From positions 372,001 through 436,000 of the forward strand of contig NZ_LQAQ01000061.1 of the NCBI RefSeq assembly GCF_001583495.1: a stretch of DNA of 64,000 nucleotides, read 5' to 3'. The stretch comes from Flammeovirga sp. SJP92. Lineage in GTDB: Bacteria; Bacteroidota; Bacteroidia; Cytophagales; Flammeovirgaceae. Both the position numbers and the translations under genes were made by a program. Below, one piece after another: positions 1 through 8,388 of the stretch (its first letter is position 1; the number at the start of each line of letters is the position of its first letter). The notes beneath the pieces were generated by a model. That model was not told the origin of the DNA, did no database searches, and saw only the letters and a program-made list of their open reading frames with translations.

Positions 1-455
1 CATAAATTATAATCAGGGTGTTTTTGCGTAAGTGTTTTGTAATAAATCATTTCTGCTTCATTGAGCAGAGGAAAAGCTGCAAATTTATCTCCCAGGCTTA
101 TTTTACAAAATGCCAGATAATTGAGAGCTAAAGCATAGTCAGGGTACAACCAACCAGATGAAAGGTTCATTATATCTATAGCTCTTTCTAAAGTAGTTAC
201 AGCAGGTTCATACTCATAATAAAGGATAGAGAGTTCTGAAGACATCAAAAGAGGAATGACCACTTCTATAGCGTCATCACCGAACCGGTCTTCTGTTTGT
301 TTAAGCCAAGTTGCCACAAGTCCTTTTGCTTCTTCTATTTTACCTTGATCTTTTAGGAAATTTATTGAATCAGGAGTTATATCATCATTTGCAGTAGAAG
401 TGTTTTTTAAAATAAACAGATTGATAATTAGAAGGAAGAGTGAAATTCTATACAT
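1..455 (-). CDS. TPR-type protein, N-terminal part (cut by window start)
   Basis: Open frame on the minus strand with ATG at 453-455, reading off the left edge, so only about 151 residues are visible. The start MYRISLFLLIINLFIL looks like a signal peptide. The last visible part (ALNYLAFCKISLGDKFAAF, then LLNEAEMIYYKTL and KHPDYN) resembles the kinesin-light-chain style of tetratricopeptide repeat, ending in a KHPDY element. Such repeats are common in exported Bacteroidota TPR proteins, some of which end in a CHAT protease domain. No CHAT domain is visible here, so the function is open. Separated from nqrF by a terminator on the same strand. Confidence 0.7.
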   Translation of the reverse strand, partial: MYRISLFLLIINLFILKNTSTANDDITPDSINFLKDQGKIEEAKGLVATWLKQTEDRFGDDAIEVVIPLLMSSELSILYYEYEPAVTTLERAIDIMNLSSGWLYPDYALALNYLAFCKISLGDKFAAFPLLNEAEMIYYKTLTQKHPDYNL

Positions 456-588
456 TATGTATTACGTTATCAGGAAAATTGTAATGAATTACATCATAGT
501 ATTTTTAATAATAATTCAATTGTCATTTTAGGGTATTCTAAAGTTAACAACTTTAAACATAACATAAATCATAATTTCTGCTTTTAAC

Positions 589-618
589 AAAAAAAGACTG
601 CCCTTTCGAACAGTCTTT
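589..618 (-). terminator. Rho-independent terminator of nqrF
   Basis: On the minus strand a 7-bp stem AAGACTG/CAGTCTT with a short loop is followed by a run of seven T. It lies 26 bp past the nqrF stop. Confidence 0.8.
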
Positions 619-643
619 CTTTGTATATATCTGAATGTATTGA

Positions 644-1954
644 TTAACCACCAAAGTCGTCAAATAATACATTTTCTTTCGGTACACCGAAGTCTTCAGT
701 CATCTTAATTACCGCTGCGTTCATCATAGGAGGTCCACAGAAGTAGAATTCGATTTCCTCTGGCTCATCATGCTTACCTAAGTAGTTGTCAATTAAAGCT
801 TGGTGAACAAATCCAACGAAACCATCGCCTTCTCTGTCATCCATATCTTTCTTAGGCGTCCAGTTATCTTCTGGAAGCGGCTCAGACAATACTTTGTAGA
901 AACGGAAGTTCGGGAATTCCTCCTCGATCTTCTTGAAATCCTCTTCGTAGAATAACTCACGACGAGAACGACCACCATACCAGAACTGTACCTTACGGTC
1001 CGTTTTCAATGTGTGGAATAAGTGGAATAAGTGCGAACGCATTGGCGCCATACCTGCACCACCACCTACGTAGATCATCTCAGCGTCAGTCTCTTTGATG
1101 AAGAATTCACCGTAAGGACCTGAAACTGTTACTTTATCACCTGGCTTACGTGAGAATACGTAAGAAGAACAGATACCTGGATTCACGTCCATCCAACCGT
1201 TTTTCGCTCTATCCCAAGGTGGAGTTGCGATACGGATGTTCAACATGACAATGTTACCTTCTGCAGGGTGGTTAGCCATTGAGTAAGCTCTGAAGATCTC
1301 CTCATCGTTAACCATTTTAAGATCCCAAAGACCGAATTTATCCCATTCTGGTTGGTATTCGTCTGGTTTCTTACCCATACGAGGGTGAGCAGTGATATCG
1401 ATATCCTTGAAGTTTACAGTTACTTCAGGAACGTCGATTTGGATATATCCACCTGCCTCGAAATCAAGTGTCTCACCTTCAGGAAGCTTCACTACGAATT
1501 CTTTAATAAAAGATGCCACGTTGTAGTTAGATACAACCTCACACTCCCATTTCTTAATTCCGAAGATTTCTTCTGGTATTTCTACTTGCATGTCATTTTT
1601 TACTTTAACCTGACAAGCAAGGCGGACATTTTCATGTTGTTCGGCACGGCTTAGGTGACCTACTTCGGTAGGGAGTACATCTCCACCACCGTCTGTAACG
1701 CGACATTTACACATCGCACACGTACCACCACCACCACAAGCAGAAGGCAAAAAGATTTTTTGCGCTGAAAGTGTCGTTAAAAGTGTTGAACCCGCAGCAA
1801 CAACTACTGGGTTTGACTCATCACCGTTTAAAACGATTTTTACGTCACCACTTTGAACTAACTTCATCTGTGCGAATAGAAGTACGAAAACCAAAAACAG
1901 GATCAAGACCGTAAAGGCCACAATCGCTGCAGGTACTACTACTGATAGTTCCAT
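644..1954 (-). CDS. nqrF: Na+-translocating NADH:quinone reductase subunit F
   Basis: Electron-entry subunit of the Na+-pumping NADH:quinone oxidoreductase: oxidises NADH through FAD and passes electrons to a [2Fe-2S] centre. 436 aa. One N-terminal membrane helix (about 8-30) is followed by a ferredoxin domain with ligands C73, C79, C82 and C114. Then come an FAD-binding RAYSMAN motif, an NADH-binding [14 protein letters not shown] motif, a YFCGPPMM motif and the family-typical C-terminal FDDFGG. Length is slightly above the usual ~407 aa. In many bacteria nqrF is the last gene of nqrABCDEF, but here the next upstream gene on the same strand is an ABC permease, so this copy stands alone with its own terminator and a promoter-like element. 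Confidence 0.96.
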   Translation of the reverse strand: MELSVVVPAAIVAFTVLILFLVFVLLFAQMKLVQSGDVKIVLNGDESNPVVVAAGSTLLTTLSAQKIFLPSACGGGGTCAMCKCRVTDGGGDVLPTEVGHLSRAEQHENVRLACQVKVKNDMQVEIPEEIFGIKKWECEVVSNYNVASFIKEFVVKLPEGETLDFEAGGYIQIDVPEVTVNFKDIDITAHPRMGKKPDEYQPEWDKFGLWDLKMVNDEEIFRAYSMANHPAEGNIVMLNIRIATPPWDRAKNGWMDVNPGICSSYVFSRKPGDKVTVSGPYGEFFIKETDAEMIYVGGGAGMAPMRSHLFHLFHTLKTDRKVQFWYGGRSRRELFYEEDFKKIEEEFPNFRFYKVLSEPLPEDNWTPKKDMDDREGDGFVGFVHQALIDNYLGKHDEPEEIEFYFCGPPMMNAAVIKMTEDFGVPKENVLFDDFGG

Positions 1955-2001
1955 AAATAAAAATTTGGAAAGATAAGTTTTAAAATTTCCTTAATCGGCT
2001 A

Positions 2002-2009
2002 CAAATATA
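2002..2009 (-). promoter_or_regulatory. Promoter -7 element of nqrF (TATATTTG)
   Basis: Exact match to the Bacteroidota TAnnTTTG -7 consensus on the minus strand, 47 bp upstream of the nqrF start. No clean TTG -33 element is seen at the expected distance, so this is a moderate call. Confidence 0.45.
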
Positions 2010-2356
2010 AAAGCCTTCTTCTCTAATTAAAAGTAAAACAGGCTATAAATATTCTAAATAAATGATATTGAATCTTCCTCTGTTAAATTGACCTAAAACA
2101 CATGAAAATTCATTAATGACTTTGCTTAATACTCGAACTTCATCTTGGCTAGATGACATTCTAAACCTCACTTCGTCAACTTATAAATACCAGAACAAAA
2201 GTAAACGTCTTTTTAATTTTATCTTTTTTATACTACTCTTCGTTCGATTTTTATCGCGTAACAGGGCTATGCTCTGCAAATCTGCCTCGATTAGAATAAA
2301 AAATAGCAACCCAAAATTGTTCTCTTTTCTTCTGTCCTAGTAATTAAACATTTTGT
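2010..2356. other. Gene-free stretch between nqrF and the ABC permease
   Basis: About 350 bp with no convincing gene. A 74-codon plus-strand frame (2116-2340) is rich in rare-looking residues, lacks a family signature and is rejected. A perfect palindrome, AATTAAAC-5 nt-GTTTAATT (2342-2362), overlaps the stop codon of the permease gene and could end its transcript, although it lacks a T-tract on that strand. Confidence 0.5.
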
Positions 2357-3679
2357 TTAATTGTTTCTGAACATCCATTTGAAAACTTCTGCATAAGTCG
2401 GCTTTTTACCATAAGTCAACAAACCAATTCTGTAAATTCTGCTTGCTACCCAAAGTGCTCCAATAAAACCAAAAAGAAGCGTCACCATGGAAATAATAAC
2501 TTCAGTACCGAAACCAATAAAAGGTAATCTTATCATCATCACAACAGGTGAAGTCAGAGGAATTACTGACAACCAAAAGGCCATTGACCCTTGCGGGTCA
2601 GATACTACGCCTCCAGAAAGTGAAATCGCCAATATCAAAGGCATAGTCACAGGCAACATAAATTGTTGTGAGTCAGTTTCATTGTCTACGCTTGCTCCAA
2701 TGGCGGCAAACAATGAAGAATACATCAAATAAGCAAAAACAAAATAGTAGATAAATACTAAAGTGGTTGTTGCAAAATCAAAACTTTCAATAGAATAATA
2801 AAGCTCTGTGATCTTATCGATTTCCACTTGCTCTACTTGGGCCTGCATATTATTGTCTAATTGTGCCATTTTTGTTTGTTCAAACTGATCATAGGGCACA
2901 TCTACAAAAGTTGATAACGAACTTACAGCCACAACCCCCAATACAATCCACAAAAATAATTGTGTCAAACCAACAGCTCCAACACCTATAATTTTCCCCA
3001 GCATCAGTTGAAATGGCTTTACAGAAGAAACAATCACCTCCACCACACGGCTGGTTTTTTCTTCTAAAACTCCCTTCATCACCATGGTAGAATACATAAA
3101 GACAAAGAAATAAATCACCAATCCTCCCACAATTCCCATAATACTGGAAATTCCTACATTACTATCTGATTCTTCACCATCTCCTGTCAAACTCACTGTT
3201 CTAATGGGAATGGCTTGGTCTAATGCTTTGATTTCTGCTTCAGTGACACCTAACTGTGGAAGCTTCAATTCTTTTACCCTTTTGAGAATCCTTTGTTCTA
3301 ATTCAGAGACTGCTTTAGCCCCCAACCCTTTGGATTCAAAAAGCACAACACCTTTTGTATTATTGATAGAAAAATCTCTTGGTATAAATAAAAATCCATC
3401 AATTTCTCCATTATTTAATTGTTCCTTACCATGATCAAGCCCTCCAAAAATTCTCAGAAACTTAAAAGAGGAGGTATTGTGGTCAAAATCATTTTCAAAA
3501 AGACCAGACTCATCCACCACTGCAATTTCCTTTTGATCGCCATCCGATATGCTTGCCCATATAATGATTCCATAAAAAGCAATAATCAACAACGGTCCTA
3601 AAATAGACATGATTACAAAAGAGCGCTTTCTCACTCTGGTCAAGTACTCCCTTTTAATTATTAATAGAATTTTGTTCAT
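2357..3679 (-). CDS. ABC-2 type exporter permease (NatB-like)
   Basis: Membrane subunit of a two-gene ABC exporter. Start taken at the ATG of MNKILLIIKREYLTRVRKRSF (440 aa), the classic N-terminus of this family; it lies 4 bp past the end of the ATPase gene, whereas upstream extension would run back into that gene. One N-terminal membrane helix follows an amphipathic segment. A large extracytoplasmic domain (about 60-190) comes next, then five or so helices, including MGIVGGLVIYFFVFMYSTMVM and a block around FATTTLVFIYYFVFAYLMY. NatAB relatives export Na+ or small molecules; the substrate here cannot be deduced. Confidence 0.88.
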   Translation of the reverse strand: MNKILLIIKREYLTRVRKRSFVIMSILGPLLIIAFYGIIIWASISDGDQKEIAVVDESGLFENDFDHNTSSFKFLRIFGGLDHGKEQLNNGEIDGFLFIPRDFSINNTKGVVLFESKGLGAKAVSELEQRILKRVKELKLPQLGVTEAEIKALDQAIPIRTVSLTGDGEESDSNVGISSIMGIVGGLVIYFFVFMYSTMVMKGVLEEKTSRVVEVIVSSVKPFQLMLGKIIGVGAVGLTQLFLWIVLGVVAVSSLSTFVDVPYDQFEQTKMAQLDNNMQAQVEQVEIDKITELYYSIESFDFATTTLVFIYYFVFAYLMYSSLFAAIGASVDNETDSQQFMLPVTMPLILAISLSGGVVSDPQGSMAFWLSVIPLTSPVVMMIRLPFIGFGTEVIISMVTLLFGFIGALWVASRIYRIGLLTYGKKPTYAEVFKWMFRNN

Positions 3680-3683
3680 ATGT

Positions 3684-4613
3684 TTATTGCTGTTCAGAAG
3701 TCGTTTTAATATTCCCGTTTTGTACCGCCTCGATAAAAATATCATGCATACTTGGAATGTTTTCCTGCATACCTAAAATTGTGCTTTGGCTTGCTGCTTC
3801 TTCAAGAAGTTGATTGGGAGAGGCATCAATAAGCCTTAATGTCTGTTTGTAACCGTACATTTCTTTTTCTGATGGTGAAATTACGGAATGAGGAGTAGTA
3901 TTGATCAACACTTCCTTTTCTGTGATTAAATCAAATTGATGATTTCTATAAGCATTCTTAATATCGAATTGTGTTCCTTCCAATACTTTTTTTGACTTAT
4001 TGATCAAAGCTATGCGGTCACAGAGCTGTTCTACAGATTCCATTCGGTGTGTAGAAAGAATAATAGTAGAACCTAAATCTCTTAAACGGAAAATTTCATC
4101 TCTAATCAACTGTGCATTGACCGGGTCAAAACCAGAAAAAGGCTCATCTAATATTAATAATTTAGGTTCATGGATCACAGTAGTGATAAATTGCACTTTC
4201 TGTTGCATTCCTTTTGAAAGGTCTTCCACTTTGCTCTTGTACCAAGGTTTTAACTCCAAGCGGTCCAGCCAGAATTTTGTTTTGGCTTTCGCATCGTGAA
4301 GAGACATGCCTTTAAGCTGAGCTAAATAAATGATCTGCTCCGCTATTTTCATTTTTTTGTAGAGTCCTCTTTCTTCAGGCAAATAGCCCATTCTTAATAC
4401 ATCCTCGGGTTGTAATGGGTGTCCATTGAAATAGATTTCTCCTTCGTCCAATGAGATAATTTGAGTTATTGATCGAATCAAAGACGTTTTTCCCGCTCCA
4501 TTAGGTCCAAGCAAACCATAGATACATTGCTTGGGAACTGTCAAAGAAACGTTATCCAAAGCGGTATGATTAGCGTATTTTTTCGTTACACCCCTGATTT
4601 CTAATATATTCAA
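3684..4613 (-). CDS. ABC transporter ATP-binding protein (NatA-like), TTG start
   Basis: Energises the adjacent permease. All nucleotide-binding elements are present: Walker A GPNGAGKT (residues 36-43 from the chosen start), signature LSKGMQQ, Walker B LLILDEPFSGFDP and H-loop STHRM. A C-terminal regulatory part of about 90 residues follows. The start is set at a TTG codon at 4611-4613, giving NILEIRGVTKKYANHTALD as the N-terminus, where the family normally begins. The nearest in-frame ATG is 35 codons upstream and would add an extension that does not resemble the family. The permease follows after 4 bp, so the two are one operon. Confidence 0.88.
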   Translation of the reverse strand: MNILEIRGVTKKYANHTALDNVSLTVPKQCIYGLLGPNGAGKTSLIRSITQIISLDEGEIYFNGHPLQPEDVLRMGYLPEERGLYKKMKIAEQIIYLAQLKGMSLHDAKAKTKFWLDRLELKPWYKSKVEDLSKGMQQKVQFITTVIHEPKLLILDEPFSGFDPVNAQLIRDEIFRLRDLGSTIILSTHRMESVEQLCDRIALINKSKKVLEGTQFDIKNAYRNHQFDLITEKEVLINTTPHSVISPSEKEMYGYKQTLRLIDASPNQLLEEAASQSTILGMQENIPSMHDIFIEAVQNGNIKTTSEQQ

Positions 4614-4850
4614 TTTTTGGTATAGTATTAATTTTGTAAGATTTAATTGTACGCAAAATAAGACATATTCTATTAAACGACCTATTTTTATTGAAAGATC
4701 CTGAATTCTGTACATCAACTAGCTCAATTACAGCATTTTCAGTAAATTGCAATAGCTTAATGATCCAATAAGTGCATAAAGCACAACCTACTATCATAGT
4801 CTTTTTAGAAGACGCAACTACTATTTATTTAAACCTAATTTTTAACTATT

Positions 4851-5045
4851 ATGATTAGATCAATTAAATCGCGCTATCACTTTAAGCGTACAGAAGCTAA
4901 GCCTAAAGTCAATCGAGAATTAGAAGGCTTTGACATCAAGATTAACAGTTCTGGAGAAATCGAAAGCTCTTACACTGTAGATCAACTCAATGAATTTTTG
5001 AACAAAAATGTTTTTGATAAGAAACTCAAAAACACCAATGAATAA
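4851..5045 (+). CDS. Small conserved-looking protein of unknown function
   Basis: 64 aa, basic N-terminus (MIRSIKSRYHFKRTEAKPK) followed by EGFDIKINSSGEIESSYTVDQLNEFLNKNV, which reads like a short beta-hairpin and a helix. I recall similar short proteins in other Cytophagales but cannot name a family. It is likely real because it has its own intrinsic terminator 50 bp downstream, sits alone between oppositely oriented genes and has no competing frame. No signal peptide or membrane segment; presumably cytoplasmic. Confidence 0.7.
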   Translation: MIRSIKSRYHFKRTEAKPKVNRELEGFDIKINSSGEIESSYTVDQLNEFLNKNVFDKKLKNTNE

Positions 5046-5096
5046 TTATAGATTAAGATAATATCTAACGATTTATCTTAGTATTTCGCAATAAAA

Positions 5097-5124
5097 GTCT
5101 TTCCAGCACGGGAAGGCTTTTTTT
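5097..5124 (+). terminator. Terminator of the 64-aa protein gene
   Basis: CTTTCC/GGAAGG stem with a 6-nt loop (one T-G wobble) followed by a run of seven T ending in TTTTG. Confidence 0.75.
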
Positions 5125-5313
5125 GTTTGAGCAAAGGTGATTTAAGACTGTCTTTACAACCTATTAATTATCAACACCTCCTCGATGTCAACATAATACA
5201 AAACGATCTTTTCTTATTCATATCCACAGTTTGAGTCACTTAATAAATATAAATAAGTTCAACTCCAAACAAAATAGCTCCGTTACTAAAACTGTATTAA
5301 ATGAAAAAAACTC

Positions 5314-5907
5314 ATGAAAAAGATTTTACAACTTTCTATCTCTTTTGTACTAATAGCTTTCACAACTATTTCTGTTCAAGCTCAAGAAAAAAGCACTTTA
5401 AAGAGAGGTGACAAAATAGAAAAAGTGGATATCCGTGATTTGAATAACAATGATGCGGTAACACCAGGTATAGGAGAAAAAGTAACATTAATCTTTTATC
5501 CTGATCCAGATAAACCTTCACAAAATGAATATTTCATTGAGGAAGTAAAAAAATGGAAGTTCCCAGAAGAAGAGTATTTAGCTTATGGTATTGTTAACCT
5601 AGCAGATTCTCCTTATCCTAACGGAATTATTCGTTTTATGACACGTCAAGTAAGAAAGCGTTCGAAACAAGAAGCGGATGCATTGATTCTTACTGACCCT
5701 AAACGCTTTATTCAAGACGCTTGGAATACAGGAGATTGTAATAATACATTTCCAATTTTGTTAGTGGATGCTGATGGAACGGTATTGTTCTGGAAAGCAG
5801 GAGAATTGACAGAAGAAGAAGTAGATTTTGTGATTAATGAAATCAAAAACAATGTTTCAGAATCACATAAATATACTGAAGAGGAAATGGCTCAGTTTGC
5901 TTTATAG
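5314..5907 (+). CDS. YtfJ-family periplasmic thioredoxin-fold protein
   Basis: 197 aa with a clear signal peptide (cleavage expected after SVQAQ). The body matches the YtfJ pattern: an N-terminal strand region, IFYPDPDKPSQNEYFIEEV, the FPEEEYLAYGIVNLADSPYPNG segment, and a C-terminal LLVDADGTVLFWKAGELTEEEVD block corresponding to the E. coli end. YtfJ proteins have a thioredoxin-like fold but no characterised reaction. There is no CxxC redox pair, the only mature cysteine lying in TGDCNNTFP, so it is unlikely to be a standard thiol oxidoreductase. Single gene, closed by a bidirectional terminator. Confidence 0.8.
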   Translation: MKKILQLSISFVLIAFTTISVQAQEKSTLKRGDKIEKVDIRDLNNNDAVTPGIGEKVTLIFYPDPDKPSQNEYFIEEVKKWKFPEEEYLAYGIVNLADSPYPNGIIRFMTRQVRKRSKQEADALILTDPKRFIQDAWNTGDCNNTFPILLVDADGTVLFWKAGELTEEEVDFVINEIKNNVSESHKYTEEEMAQFAL

Positions 5908-5931
5908 TCCATTATCATATATTTCTCAAAA

Positions 5932-5967
5932 AGAAAAAGCCTCACTTATATGTGAGGCTTTTCTTTT
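5932..5967. terminator. Bidirectional terminator between convergent genes
   Basis: Perfect 11-bp stem AAAAGCCTCAC/GTGAGGCTTTT with a 6-nt loop and T-rich flanks on both strands. It serves the YtfJ-like gene and the converging rluD-type gene. Confidence 0.9.
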
Positions 5968-7233
5968 TTAACCATATCTTAAGAAGTCTTCCCATCTTCG
6001 GATTAGCCTTTGCATATCCTGTGGAATTTCTGTATTGAATTGCATCCACTTTCCTGTAACTGGATGCTCAAAACCTAAAGATTTGGCATGTAATGCTTGA
6101 CGAGGACAGATCTTGAAATTATTCTCAACGAATGTTTTGTATTTCCCTGTGCTCACACCCTTCAATATCTTATCGCCTCCATACATGGCGTCTGAAAATA
6201 AAGGATGCCCTAAATGACGCATATGAACACGGATCTGATGTGTTCTTCCTGTTTCCAGTTTACACTCTACCAAACTTACATAGCGCATATCTTTTAAAAC
6301 CTTGTAATGTGTTATGGCATGCTTTCCATAAGTGGCATCATCTGGAAGTACAGTATAGACTCTTCTATCTTGAGCAGATCTGCCAATCAAAGACTTCACT
6401 GTCCCCTCCTTTTCTTCATCTGGAAAAGTACCCCAAACCAAAAGATTATAAGTTCTTTCGATGGTGTGATCGTAAAACTGCTTTGCAAGATGCGTTAAAG
6501 AGTGCTCTGTTTTGGCTACTACCAACAAACCTGAAGTATCCTTATCAATACGGTGAACCAAACCTGGTTTATCACTTCCATTAAAAGAAGTAGGAAGGTC
6601 TTTGAAATGATAAGAAAGGGCGTTGACTAATGTGCCTGATGTATTATTAAAACCTGGATGTACAACCATCCCTGGCTTTTTATTGACAATTAATAAATCC
6701 TCATCCTCATATAGAATATCAAGAGGAATGTTTTGAGGTTCAATTTCTTGTGCTCTTGGTTTTGGCATAAAAACCATCACTACATCACCTGCCGCCACTT
6801 TATAGTTCGGTTTTACAGGCAGGCCATTCACCAAGAAGTGTCCTTCTTTTAAGCCATTTTGAATTCTATTTCTTGAGAGATTAGGAATTCTATCTACCAA
6901 GAACTTATCAATTCTCAATGCTGTCTGTTTGGGATCTACTTCTATACGAAGCTCATCAAACTCGTTTAGAGATTGTAAATCTTTTTCGGTGAGATTAAAA
7001 TCCTCTGGTCTGTAATAGAAATCTTCAGATTCCTCTTCTTCTTTTTTTGAAGAAGTCTGATCTTCATGAACAGCTGATGGATTAGAAACGGTACTATCGT
7101 CTCCAGTAGTGTTATTAGGCAGTAAGTTTGCCGAATCTTTTACTTCTTCCTGAGAGGTATTCTTTTTCGACATTTCTTCGTCATTAAGATGATTAATTTC
7201 TTCTTTTTTAACGTAATTGCTTGTTCCGCTCAT
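5968..7233 (-). CDS. rluD: RluA/RluD-family 23S rRNA pseudouridine synthase
   Basis: 421 aa. An S4 RNA-binding domain (about 105-165, RIDKFLVDRIPNLSRNRIQ) precedes the pseudouridine synthase domain with GMVVHPG, the catalytic HRIDKDTSGL loop (Asp near residue 230) and LETGRTHQIRVHMRHLGHP. This is the RluD arrangement, so modification of helix 69 of 23S rRNA is the likely role. RluD enzymes are normally about 320 aa; the extra length is an acidic, Ser/Thr/Asn-rich N-terminal tail of roughly 85 residues that looks disordered. A start at M21 (MSKKNTSQ) is possible and would keep most of that tail. Confidence 0.93.
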   Translation of the reverse strand: MSGTSNYVKKEEINHLNDEEMSKKNTSQEEVKDSANLLPNNTTGDDSTVSNPSAVHEDQTSSKKEEEESEDFYYRPEDFNLTEKDLQSLNEFDELRIEVDPKQTALRIDKFLVDRIPNLSRNRIQNGLKEGHFLVNGLPVKPNYKVAAGDVVMVFMPKPRAQEIEPQNIPLDILYEDEDLLIVNKKPGMVVHPGFNNTSGTLVNALSYHFKDLPTSFNGSDKPGLVHRIDKDTSGLLVVAKTEHSLTHLAKQFYDHTIERTYNLLVWGTFPDEEKEGTVKSLIGRSAQDRRVYTVLPDDATYGKHAITHYKVLKDMRYVSLVECKLETGRTHQIRVHMRHLGHPLFSDAMYGGDKILKGVSTGKYKTFVENNFKICPRQALHAKSLGFEHPVTGKWMQFNTEIPQDMQRLIRRWEDFLRYG

Positions 7234-7499
7234 CTCTTTTGATAATCAAGTTTTGTTTAAGGTTAACTCTAATTGGTTCTAAGAAAGAGTGTTGATCTAA
7301 TGCTTTGAAAGTTATCATTGTGAGAGTAAAACCGTCAATTTGTACATCTCATAACACAATACTCTTACTTAATATAAAGGATTACATTCCAATTATAAAA
7401 GTTCCCTTAACTCTTTAATTAAAAAGCAAAATGATTTCTTACTTGAATTCAATTAATTGGCGTGAATAAATCAATTTCCGTAGTCGTACTCCAATGTAC

Positions 7500-8258
7500 T
7501 TATTTATCCTGATTTGGTAATTTAAATCCGTTTTTGATGAAACCAACAAATTCTTGAAAAACGGCTTTATCAGTGAAAACGCTCTTTACAATTCCCCAAA
7601 AACCACCAACTGCTTGTTGCTGTTCCATTTGAGCTTTTGAAATCGCCGCTTTTTCCTGAATCAGCTGACGTTGCTCTTCTTCTTGCTTTGCTTTCTCCTC
7701 TTTCCAGTCTTCAAGAAGCTCTGTGATTTCTTTTTTCTCCGGGTCAATACCTTCATAACCTACAAGATCATTGGATTTCTTGTAATGTTCCTGTGCTTTG
7801 TCCCAAGCCCCAGTTTGTTCTTGTATCAAACCAAGATTATTATGTGCAATTGCATCTTCAGGGTCCAGTTCAATTGCTTTTTCATAATCAGAAATAGCCC
7901 CTTTAGTATCTTTCATATGTGCCTTTACAAACGCACGGCTTGAATATCTAAAAGGATTTTGTGGTTCTATCTGAATAGCTTTATCAAAATCAAGAATAGC
8001 TCTTTTGCTATTACCCTGCATATGCAATACAATTCCTCTATGAGCAAAAAAGTCTGCATTCAATGGCTGAAGGTTAATCGCTTTGTTGATATCGCCTAAT
8101 GCACCATCATAAGCTTTCATTTTATAACGAGCCACTGATCGGTGGTAGAAAGCTCCAACATTCTTGTCGTTTTCTTTTAATACAGCATTAAAGTAAGACA
8201 CCGCTTCTGTGTACTTACCTTCTTTAATCAATTCTAAACCTTGACTATATTCTTCCAT
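7500..8258 (-). CDS. Tetratricopeptide-repeat protein, cytoplasmic
   Basis: 252 aa. Residues 1-170 hold about five TPR units with the usual spacing and A/G-Y-P pattern (for example AVSYFNAVLKENDKNVGAFY, AILDFDKAIQIEPQNP, AISDYEKAIELDPEDAIAH). A charged coiled-coil-like stretch (about 175-215, KEEKAKQEEEQRQLIQEKAA) follows, then a hydrophobic tail with GGFWGIVKSVF. No signal peptide. TPR proteins are protein-protein scaffolds; no partner can be named. It lies 130 bp downstream of tyrA on the same strand. Confidence 0.85.
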   Translation of the reverse strand: MEEYSQGLELIKEGKYTEAVSYFNAVLKENDKNVGAFYHRSVARYKMKAYDGALGDINKAINLQPLNADFFAHRGIVLHMQGNSKRAILDFDKAIQIEPQNPFRYSSRAFVKAHMKDTKGAISDYEKAIELDPEDAIAHNNLGLIQEQTGAWDKAQEHYKKSNDLVGYEGIDPEKKEITELLEDWKEEKAKQEEEQRQLIQEKAAISKAQMEQQQAVGGFWGIVKSVFTDKAVFQEFVGFIKNGFKLPNQDK

Positions 8259-8388
8259 ATCTATTTACGAAGTGAACTTCACTTCCCAATTTTTATCCTT
8301 TCCCTTCTTCTGAAAAAAGCAGTAAATAATTTCTTATCTTTTCTAAACTTACAACAATGTAAAATGTGTAATTGTTTACAGCAGAGTA

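Noticed and set aside
2225-2300. Region near 2225-2300 (GTTCGATTTTT, GCGTAACAGGG) checked as tRNA-like
   Set aside because: The GTTCGA-like element has no cloverleaf arms at the right spacing and no acceptor stem.
2116-2340. 74-codon plus-strand frame between nqrF and the ABC permease
   Set aside because: No family features, odd residue mix and no start signal; it lies in a region holding the upstream part of nqrF and the end of the permease transcript.
4570-4797. 75-codon minus-strand frame
   Set aside because: Overlaps the ABC ATPase start region in another frame, with no domain or conserved composition.
6132-6584. 150-codon frame antisense to the pseudouridine synthase
   Set aside because: It is a shadow of the rluD reading frame and contains no motif.
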